Origin: Ignavibacteriaceae bacterium
GTDB lineage: Bacteria; Bacteroidota; Ignavibacteria; Ignavibacteriales; Ignavibacteriaceae
Direction: 5' to 3'
DNA length: 5,503 nucleotides
Assembly (NCBI GenBank): GCA_025449775.1
Contig: JANWIS010000143.1
Span: forward strand, 1 to 5,503
The notes under the pieces were generated by a model. It ran no database searches, was not told the origin of the DNA, and was given only the letters and a program-made list of their open reading frames with translations. Both the position numbers and the translations under genes were made by a program. Positions within the stretch are counted from its first letter, which is position 1; each line of letters starts with the position of its first letter. This document shows, piece by piece, positions 1 to 5,169 of the stretch.

Positions 1-587
1 TGAAAATGATTTCAATTGGATTATTAGTTGATGATAATGCACCTGTTATCTGGCGTGGACCAATGGTAAGCGGTGCAATAAAACAATTTATGACTGATGT
101 GGCCTGGGACGAATTAGATTTTCTTGTCTTCGATATGCCGCCGGGAACCGGGGATATTCAACTTACTTTAGTTCAAACAATTCCGCTTACAGGGGCTGTT
201 ATAGTCACAACTCCACAGGAAGTTTCACTTATAGATGCAAGAAAAGCATTGAAGATGTTCAACCGTGTAAATGTTCCTGTACTGGGTTTGATAGAAAACA
301 TGAGTTATTTTATTGCACCTGATACAAATATAAGATATGATATTTTCGGATCAGGCGGAGGTAAACGGGTTTCGAAAGAACTGAGCGTGCCTTTCTTAGG
401 GGCAATTCCAATCAACCCAAGAATTCGTGAAGGTGGCGATAATGGAATTCCAATCGTGTTCGATATTCCTGATTCAGTTGAAGCAGGAATGATTATGGAA
501 ATCTCACGAAGTCTGACTGAACAGGTAAATATCAGGAACTCAAAAGCTCCGGGAAAAATTGAAATCCTTTTAGGCGAAGAAGATTGA
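1..587 (+). CDS. mrp: Mrp/ApbC/NBP35-family P-loop ATPase, C-terminal part (5' end off the window)
   Basis: The reading frame is open to the left edge, so the first ATG at 6 is internal and the true start lies outside. Visible family signatures, numbered from that Met, are VIWRGPM (14-20), the Walker B-like region FDMPPGTGD (42-50), TTPQEVSLIDARKA (68-81), IENMSYF (96-102) and IFGSGGG (113-119). The N-terminal Walker A (GKGGVGKS type) and any DUF59 domain are not in the window. Family members are cytoplasmic ATPases that bind or transfer iron-sulfur clusters to apoproteins. Unusually, the position after ENMSYFI, where a CxxC pair normally sits, reads A-P-D-T, and I see no cysteine in the visible 193 residues. 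Some Mrp homologues are known to lack the CxxC, so this is probably lineage-typical rather than decay; the rest of the sequence is intact. The downstream Nfu gene supports an iron-sulfur role. Family assignment is very secure; the cluster-carrying role of this particular protein is not. Confidence 0.95.
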   Translation, partial: KMISIGLLVDDNAPVIWRGPMVSGAIKQFMTDVAWDELDFLVFDMPPGTGDIQLTLVQTIPLTGAVIVTTPQEVSLIDARKALKMFNRVNVPVLGLIENMSYFIAPDTNIRYDIFGSGGGKRVSKELSVPFLGAIPINPRIREGGDNGIPIVFDIPDSVEAGMIMEISRSLTEQVNIRNSKAPGKIEILLGEED

Positions 588-717
588 TACTGATTTCCGT
601 CAAGACAAAAAAAATCTAATAAATTCAGCCAACCGAATTATAGAAAAAAACTATCATTAACCATCAACTTCATTAATAAAATTTCATTAGATTTACACAA
701 GTAAATTAGTTATAACG
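588..717. other. AT-rich intergenic leader between mrp and nfu
   Basis: This 130-base non-coding gap is the longest in the window. It is very AT-rich with several A-runs and contains no strong GC hairpin followed by a T-run, so I cannot call a terminator for mrp. The last bases before the nfu ATG (ttagttataacg) carry no Shine-Dalgarno sequence. A weak match to the Bacteroidota -7 box (TAGATTTA, 688-695) lacks a partner TTG at the right distance. The gap may hold a promoter for nfu and the exporter gene, but nothing in it proves this. Confidence 0.5.
612..694. repeat. 9-bp perfect inverted repeat in the nfu leader
   Basis: AAATCTAAT at 612-620 is exactly complementary, in inverted orientation, to ATTAGATTT at 686-694, with 65 bases between. 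The arms are almost all A/T, so chance occurrence in such AT-rich DNA is plausible. If transcribed it could close a long loop just before the nfu start at 718. A smaller internal pair, AATTC (622-626) with GAATT (635-639), could form a short nested stem. Confidence 0.4.
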
Positions 718-942
718 ATGACGGAAGAAATTCTAAAAGCACTGGAAACGATCAGACCTTTTCTGCAGGCAGATAATGGCGATGTTGAGCTTGTTGAAGT
801 AAGTGCAGATGGTATTGTTAAAGTAAAGCTGACCGGAGACTGCAAAGATTGTCCGATGTCTGTTATGACTTTACGTGCCGGTATTGAAAGGTCGCTTATG
901 AACCAGGTTCCGGGGATCAGAAGAATTGAGGCTGTGAATTAA
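718..942 (+). CDS. Nfu-type iron-sulfur scaffold protein (NifU C-terminal domain)
   Basis: This 74-residue protein is a complete single NifU C-terminal (Nfu) domain. It has the typical opening LETIRPFLQADNGDVELVEV (9-28) and the motif LTGDCKDCPMS with C42 and C45. Two family members usually share a [4Fe-4S] cluster through this CxxC and pass it to target enzymes in the cytoplasm. Its length fits a stand-alone Nfu module; there is no N-terminal IscU-like or A-type domain. The ATG at 718 is chosen because the domain begins directly after it; there is no Shine-Dalgarno sequence upstream. It follows the Mrp ATPase gene on the same strand, a pairing consistent with joint work in iron-sulfur maturation, and lies 18 bases before the exporter gene, so those two probably share a transcript. 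Whether it acts in general assembly or for a dedicated target cannot be told from sequence. Confidence 0.94.
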   Translation: MTEEILKALETIRPFLQADNGDVELVEVSADGIVKVKLTGDCKDCPMSVMTLRAGIERSLMNQVPGIRRIEAVN

Positions 943-960
943 TTTTCCAAAAACTTTTTT

Positions 961-2010
961 ATGCCCGACACTTACAAAAAAGTTACTAAATCATTTCTCT
1001 GGATAGCAGGTGTTATTTTATTTTTATACCTGGTTTATCTTCTTACTGAAATAATTATCATCCTGTCTTTCTCAATACTTCTTGCATTCATTTTTTCACC
1101 ATTCATATCAATGCTTGAAGGAAGAGGATTCAACCGTTTAACATCAACGCTTATTACTTTCGGTATCTTCAGTTTAATAATTTACCTCGGTCTCTCGGTT
1201 GTTATCCCAAAATTAATCAACCAGATGAACCAGTTAGTTGCTGCATTGCAGGGATTTTCAATCCGTGAAGAAATGAAGACACTCGAACTTTCAATTCTGA
1301 AATACATTCCGTTTCTTGAACGCGGGACATTAACTACAAGAGTTGAATCATTTTTATCCTCACAGCTCACAAATCTTCTGGACAGTATCACGGAAGTTTT
1401 ATCGAGCATCGTTTCAATAATTACAATTCTTGTGATTGTGCCATTCATAACTTTCTTTTTGCTCAAAGATCAAAGAAGAATTATACAAGGTCTTCTGCAG
1501 ACCATTCCGAATAAATATTTTGAAATGTCTTATCACATTCTAAAAAAGGTTACACTGAGACTGGGCTTATTCGTACGTGCATGGATATTTGATGCAATAT
1601 TTGTTGGAGTGATGATTGGATTCGGTTTTTATTTTGTCGGAATTCCAAATGCTTTACCGCTTGGTGTTATTGCCGGTCTTGGTCATCTTATTCCATATTT
1701 TGGTCCTTTAATAGGAGGAATACCTGCAATAATTGTTTCTGTAGTTCAGTACGGAGACCTTTCACAAATCCCATCTATTATTTTTATAGTGATAATTACT
1801 TACACTATCGACAATGGTTTTGTTCAGCCGTACGTTTTTGGAAAAAGTGTTGATATGCATCCGGTTGTGATTATTCTACTTATAATAAGCGGTGGAATAT
1901 TATTCGGGTTGATTGGAATGCTGCTTGCGGTTCCTGTTGCAACAGTTATAAAAACTTTTTCAAAAGAAATTTACTTTGCTAAGAAAAATTATAAGATTGC
2001 GAAGATTTAA
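961..2010 (+). CDS. AI-2E/PerM-family membrane exporter (TqsA-like)
   Basis: This is a 349-residue polytopic inner-membrane protein, a usual length for the family. Hydrophobic segments lie at about 11-30, 31-50, 62-82, 150-168, 208-228, 233-262, 268-284 and 301-330, with a more polar stretch at about 85-148 between the third and fourth, as in family members. Diagnostic motifs are GLGHLIPYFGPLIGGIPA (239-256), IDNGFVQPYVFGKSVDMHP (283-301) and the C-terminal GGILFGLIGMLLAVPVA (311-327). Characterised relatives export autoinducer-2 or act as Na+/H+ antiporters, but most members have no known substrate, so 'AI-2 exporter' should not be assumed. The ATG at 961 follows an 18-base spacer (ttttccaaaaactttttt) with no Shine-Dalgarno sequence. 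The gene is probably co-transcribed with nfu and converges with the MoxR gene, whose stop is 31 bases away. The family call is secure; the substrate is unknown. Confidence 0.93.
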   Translation: MPDTYKKVTKSFLWIAGVILFLYLVYLLTEIIIILSFSILLAFIFSPFISMLEGRGFNRLTSTLITFGIFSLIIYLGLSVVIPKLINQMNQLVAALQGFSIREEMKTLELSILKYIPFLERGTLTTRVESFLSSQLTNLLDSITEVLSSIVSIITILVIVPFITFFLLKDQRRIIQGLLQTIPNKYFEMSYHILKKVTLRLGLFVRAWIFDAIFVGVMIGFGFYFVGIPNALPLGVIAGLGHLIPYFGPLIGGIPAIIVSVVQYGDLSQIPSIIFIVIITYTIDNGFVQPYVFGKSVDMHPVVIILLIISGGILFGLIGMLLAVPVATVIKTFSKEIYFAKKNYKIAKI

Positions 2011-2041
2011 GGAATCACTAATTCATCTGCTCTGATTCGAC
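2011..2041. other. Short convergent intergenic spacer with a weak stem
   Basis: Thirty-one bases separate the stop codons of two convergent genes. GAATCA (2012-2017) can pair with TGATTC (2033-2038) across a 15-base loop, giving a 6-bp stem readable from both strands. No T-run follows on either side, so this is at best a weak bidirectional terminator. Transcripts may well run into the opposing gene. Confidence 0.3.
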
Positions 2042-3040
2042 CTAAACTTCTTTACTTAACCTCTCAATCACATCAACAGATTTTATCCCGTCAGCTTCAG
2101 CAGAGAAGTTTGTTATTATTCTATGACGAAGAACTGGAAGCATTGCGGATTTAACATCATCAATATTAGGAGTAAATCTTCCGCTGACAATTGCCTTTGT
2201 TTTGGCTGCAAGTATTAAATACTGAGATGCTCTTGGTCCTGCACCCCAGGTTATCCAGTCTTTTATAAATTGCGGAGAGTGTCCGTTTGTCGGGCGAGTC
2301 ATAATAGCCACCTTTACAGCAAACTCAACTACGTTATCTGCAACCGGAACTTTTCTTACGAGGTTTTGAAATTCAAGAATTTGATTTGCATTTAAAACTT
2401 TATCAAGCTTCGCTTTGTATTCGCTAGTTGTGGTTTCTACAATTTTTATTTCTTCTTTGTAGGACGGGTAATCAAGCCAGAGATTAAACATAAACCTGTC
2501 GAGTTGTGCTTCGGGCAAAGGATAAGTTCCTTCCTGCTCAATAGGGTTTTGTGTTGCAAGCACAAAGAACGGCTGAGGTAATTGATAAGTTACTCCTGCC
2601 GCTGTTACTTTATTTTCCTGCATTGCTTCAAGTAAAGCAGCCTGAGTTTTGGGTGGTGTTCTGTTTATCTCATCAGCAAGAATAATATTTGCAAAGATAG
2701 GTCCGGAAATAAATTTAAAATTTCTTTTCTTCGACACTGCATCTTCTTCTATTATTTCTGTGCCAGTAATATCACCCGGCATTAAATCGGGAGTGAATTG
2801 TATCCTGTTGAATTTTAGATCCAGAACTTCTGACACAGTTTTTATTAGAAGAGTTTTCGCAAGACCGGGAACTCCGATCAGCAGGCAATGTCCTTTTGCA
2901 AATAGTGAAATTAAAAGCTGATCAATAATTTCTTCCTGACCGACTATTACTTTTGCAATTTCCTGTTTTACTTGTTTAACTTTTGCGGAAAGCTCTTCAA
3001 CAAGCTCAACATCTTTAGATCCGGCAGTATTTTCTTTCAA
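2042..3040 (-). CDS. MoxR-family AAA+ ATPase
   Basis: This 332-residue protein is a full-length cytoplasmic MoxR-type AAA+ ATPase. It shows Walker A GVPGLAKT (56-63), the family motif FTPDLMPGDITG (82-93), Walker B IILADEIN (119-126) with D123 and E124, NRTPPKTQAALLEAMQE (126-142), sensor 1 in LATQNPIEQEGTYPLPEAQ (161-179), LDRF (180-183) and a C-terminal lid with WITWGAGPRAS (262-272). MoxR proteins act as chaperone-like ATPases, commonly with DUF58 and von Willebrand A partners, in maturing enzyme complexes or in envelope stress. No such partner is present here: the next gene downstream is convergent. The start is a TTG at 3040, with AAGGA eight bases upstream, and no ATG lies in frame before the core domain. 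It follows surA by 37 bases on the same strand, so it is probably the last gene of the foldase operon and may serve envelope protein quality control; that role is inference. Confidence 0.95.
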   Translation of the reverse strand: MKENTAGSKDVELVEELSAKVKQVKQEIAKVIVGQEEIIDQLLISLFAKGHCLLIGVPGLAKTLLIKTVSEVLDLKFNRIQFTPDLMPGDITGTEIIEEDAVSKKRNFKFISGPIFANIILADEINRTPPKTQAALLEAMQENKVTAAGVTYQLPQPFFVLATQNPIEQEGTYPLPEAQLDRFMFNLWLDYPSYKEEIKIVETTTSEYKAKLDKVLNANQILEFQNLVRKVPVADNVVEFAVKVAIMTRPTNGHSPQFIKDWITWGAGPRASQYLILAAKTKAIVSGRFTPNIDDVKSAMLPVLRHRIITNFSAEADGIKSVDVIERLSKEV

Positions 3041-3048
3041 GCTAAAAT

Positions 3049-3053
3049 TCCTT
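3049..3053 (-). promoter_or_regulatory. Shine-Dalgarno sequence for the MoxR gene (TTG start)
   Basis: On the minus strand AAGGA lies eight bases upstream of the TTG at 3040, within a longer AAAAAGGAA stretch. This is the only clear Shine-Dalgarno match at a gene start in the window and it decides the start: the first in-frame ATG is far inside the ATPase domain. Confidence 0.65.
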
Positions 3054-3077
3054 TTTGATCGATCGGTGGTAAAAAAA

Positions 3078-4349
3078 TTATATTCTTACTTCCCAGTATA
3101 TTTTGTCTTTCAGAGATGAAAGCCATTTATCATACTGCTTTTGCTTTTTGTATTCGTCGGCAAGTCGTTTTAACTCAGCATAATCTTCTTCAAGACTGGC
3201 AGGATGCTGTGGAATTCTTGATAGCAAAAAAACTATATGATATCCATACGTGCCTTGTCCATAATCTATTCTTTTCGGAAAACTGATTTCGCCTTGCTTC
3301 AGCTTGGATACAACATCAAGTAAATTTTTATCAACCTGGTTTATATAAAAAGTTCCAAGGTCGCCGGAAAATGGAGCTGTTTCTTTATCTTCACTGAACT
3401 TCTTCGCATAGAACTGGAAAGTGTTTGTTCCATTAATAATACTATCTCTTATTGCAGTCAGAAATTCAATCGTCTCTAGGTCTGCATTAGCATCGGTTTT
3501 AAATTTAAAAAGAATGTGTCTCGTATGAATTGATTCGCCTCGTCTTTCTAAAAGTTCGATGATATGATAACCGACAGGAGTTTCAATTACATCAGAAATA
3601 TCACCAGTTTCAAGAGAATATGCAGCCGATTCAAATTCAGGATAGAATACACCTTTCTTTACAAATCCAAGATCTCCTCCATAAGCTTTGCTTCCTGGAT
3701 CTTCAGAATATTTTTTTGCCATTTCTTCAAAACTGGCTCCACGTTTAATCGAATCGAGTATCGAATTAGCAAAATCAAAGTACTGCTTCTTTAGTCTGTC
3801 TGTAGTTTTCGGATTTCTGAATATGTGATAGATCCTCAGCTTTTCTGGAATCATACCAAGACTGTCTTTAAAAGAATAGTAGAACTCTTCAACTTCCCTT
3901 CTTGAAGCTTCAACAGGAGCAAAATTCTTTTCACGCAGACGCTGAACCATAAGGTTCTTCCGCACATCTTCCCTCAGTTCTCTCTTTATTTTTTCAATTG
4001 TCATATTGTACATCTTCTCAATATTCTCAACAGAACCGTACTGCTGTTTTAACATCTGGATCTGGTATTCGATACGTTGTGATATTTCTTCATCGCTGAT
4101 AATTATTGAATCGAGCTCAGCCTGTGCATAAACAAGTTTTTCATCTATCATTGAGTTAAGAATTTGTTTTTTTAGTTCGGGTGATTTTGGATCCATACCT
4201 CGTTGAGAAGCATAGATTGAAGTTTGGAATTCCAATTCGCTCTGCAAAATAATTTCGTTGTCAACTACTGCAACTACCTTGTCAATTGTTTCCTGTGAGA
4301 ATAAAAAGCTAGTGAAAAATGTGAATAAAATTATTAGAAGTATTTTCAT
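3078..4349 (-). CDS. surA: SurA-like periplasmic chaperone / peptidyl-prolyl isomerase with two parvulin domains
   Basis: This is a 423-residue exported foldase. Domains in order are a signal peptide MKILLIILFTFFTSFLFS with likely cleavage before Q19; a SurA N-terminal chaperone domain (about 21-150, beginning IDKVVAVVDNEIILQSELE); parvulin domain 1 (about 172-269: RIYHIF, YSEDPGSKAYGGDLGF, GYHIIEL); parvulin domain 2 (about 274-378: TRHILFKF, FSEDKETAPFSGDLGTF, YGYHIVFLL); and a helical C-terminus. Both parvulin domains keep the two histidines expected in the fold (H175/H262 and H278/H371). SurA escorts unfolded outer-membrane proteins through the periplasm to the BAM complex and isomerises Xaa-Pro bonds. 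The protein has no cysteine. I chose the ATG at 4349 because it gives a clean signal peptide and starts one base after the upstream stop (TGA-T-ATG), which suggests translational coupling. Starts at 4373 or 4391 would add 8 or 14 residues and overlap the neighbour. It may be annotated simply as peptidylprolyl isomerase. Confidence 0.93.
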   Translation of the reverse strand: MKILLIILFTFFTSFLFSQETIDKVVAVVDNEIILQSELEFQTSIYASQRGMDPKSPELKKQILNSMIDEKLVYAQAELDSIIISDEEISQRIEYQIQMLKQQYGSVENIEKMYNMTIEKIKRELREDVRKNLMVQRLREKNFAPVEASRREVEEFYYSFKDSLGMIPEKLRIYHIFRNPKTTDRLKKQYFDFANSILDSIKRGASFEEMAKKYSEDPGSKAYGGDLGFVKKGVFYPEFESAAYSLETGDISDVIETPVGYHIIELLERRGESIHTRHILFKFKTDANADLETIEFLTAIRDSIINGTNTFQFYAKKFSEDKETAPFSGDLGTFYINQVDKNLLDVVSKLKQGEISFPKRIDYGQGTYGYHIVFLLSRIPQHPASLEEDYAELKRLADEYKKQKQYDKWLSSLKDKIYWEVRI

Positions 4350-4350
4350 A

Positions 4351-5169
4351 TCAATTATTAATTTCAATTTCATTTTTATTATAAAGCTCATCGATGTAAT
4401 TCTCTATTGCACTTTCATTCGAAGCTAAAATATATCTTCTTTCAACTTCCTTTTTAATTGCTTCGAAAGGCGGGACTGAATGAGCTGAATATTTTTCAAT
4501 AAGTTGAACAACTGAATAATAGCCTTTGTCATCCGGAATGACAATACTTATTTCGAGTGGGTAAAGACCTTCAAGAACACGTAGTACTTTCACGGGGTAA
4601 ATATCTTGTTCTGCCAGGAAGATGCTGCTGGAAACATCTATAAGTGAAGTATCTTTTGAAAATTTACTGAATGCAGAATCCCATCCTGCTGAAATTAATT
4701 CCGTTCTGAACTGTACTGCTGTTTCATTGACAGAAAAGCTGATCCTGTTCAGTAAGTAAGAGTCGAATGCAAGCTTGAAGCTGGATTTATTCTCTTCGAA
4801 ATAATACTTTAAATTCTCATCAGTAATTTCAGGAACCAAAGTCTTTGCAAAATTTTCCAGGATTATCACTGATGCAAGCTGTCTTCGGGATTTTTCTATT
4901 GTGCTCTTAAAATTTTTTTCTTCCAGTATCCCCTGCTTTAAAGCTTCACTGAACAGGACTTCCTGCTTAATCCAGCTTCTAATTATAGCAGTTCTGTATG
5001 AACCGGAAACAAATTGTGAGTCAATCAATTCTGAAAGTTTTTCTTCGGTAAGATATGAATCGTTTACTCTCGCAATATAAGAATCCGGTTTTTTTTGTTC
5101 ATTACATGCATAAAGAAAAATTAAGGGAATTAATATTCCCTTAATTAGTATTTCCTTGTGCAAATGCAT
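4351..5169 (-). CDS. Predicted lipoprotein with SurA/PrsA-like layout and degenerate parvulin region
   Basis: This is a 272-residue predicted lipoprotein. Its signal peptide ends in the lipobox LYAC, with C22 as the lipidated residue and the only cysteine. The mature part starts IARVNDSYLTEEKLSELI (32-49), the typical opening of SurA/PrsA chaperone domains, and continues through WIKQEVLFSEALKQGIL (66-82) and ITDENLKYYFEENKSSF (115-131). Residues 135-227 occupy the place of a parvulin domain but lack its signatures: YLLNRISFS replaces the HIL strand, no GGDLG follows KFSKDTS, and GYYSVVQL replaces GYHI. It therefore resembles a non-catalytic foldase, anchored in the outer or inner membrane facing the periplasm. 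I prefer the ATG at 5169; an ATG at 5184 would add five residues. Neither has a Shine-Dalgarno sequence. The 5' end overlaps the upstream gene by 29 bases, and surA follows after one base. Operon membership with true foldases supports a chaperone role; the exact function is unknown. Confidence 0.85.
   Translation of the reverse strand: MHLHKEILIKGILIPLIFLYACNEQKKPDSYIARVNDSYLTEEKLSELIDSQFVSGSYRTAIIRSWIKQEVLFSEALKQGILEEKNFKSTIEKSRRQLASVIILENFAKTLVPEITDENLKYYFEENKSSFKLAFDSYLLNRISFSVNETAVQFRTELISAGWDSAFSKFSKDTSLIDVSSSIFLAEQDIYPVKVLRVLEGLYPLEISIVIPDDKGYYSVVQLIEKYSAHSVPPFEAIKKEVERRYILASNESAIENYIDELYNKNEIEINN
5119..5146 (-). repeat. 12-bp perfect inverted repeat with terminator-like T-rich tail
   Basis: AATTAAGGGAAT (5119-5130) and ATTCCCTTAATT (5135-5146) are exact inverted copies around the loop TAAT. 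On the minus strand the hairpin is followed at 5118-5112 by TTTCTTT, so with the end of the stem it reads TTAATTTTTCTTT, the layout of an intrinsic terminator. It covers the TAA stop (5143-5141) of the right-edge foldase gene and codes for part of the lipoprotein signal peptide (around KGILIPLI). Only three G-C pairs strengthen the stem, so it could equally be a partial attenuator, an RNA-processing site or a translation-coupling element. The repeat is certain; its function is inference. Confidence 0.85.

Noticed and set aside
584..603. Possible terminator after mrp (TTGA ... TCAA followed by an A-run)
   Set aside because: The stem has only four base pairs and is followed by A residues, not T, on the plus strand.
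688..695. TAGATTTA as a Bacteroidota-type -7 promoter box for nfu
   Set aside because: It matches TAnnTTTG except for the last base, but no TTG element lies about 20 bases upstream and the surrounding DNA is too AT-rich for the match to mean much.
1182..1466. Minus-strand open frame of 94 codons inside the exporter gene
   Set aside because: It lies wholly antisense to a strongly supported AI-2E family gene, has no recognisable domain and no plausible own signals.
2649..2921. Plus-strand open frame of 90 codons inside the MoxR gene
   Set aside because: It is antisense to the Walker A and Walker B region of the ATPase; its residues read as a mirror of the conserved coding strand.
3057..3064. 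GATCGATC palindrome between surA and the MoxR gene
   Set aside because: A self-complementary 8-mer alone gives no stable hairpin and no known operator; it is most likely incidental.
3564..3794. Plus-strand open frame of 76 codons inside surA
   Set aside because: It is antisense to the first parvulin domain, with low-complexity Phe/Ile/Ser/Arg composition and no homology I recognise.
3902..3913. 12-base perfect palindrome TTGAAGCTTCAA in surA
   Set aside because: It lies within conserved-looking coding sequence with no loop, no repeat elsewhere that I see and no regulatory context; probably chance from Glu/Ala/Ser codons.
4350..4391. Upstream starts for SurA at 4391 or 4373
   Set aside because: They put a second hydrophobic, Lys-containing stretch before a complete signal peptide and overlap the lipoprotein gene; the ATG at 4349 fits both signal peptide and spacing.
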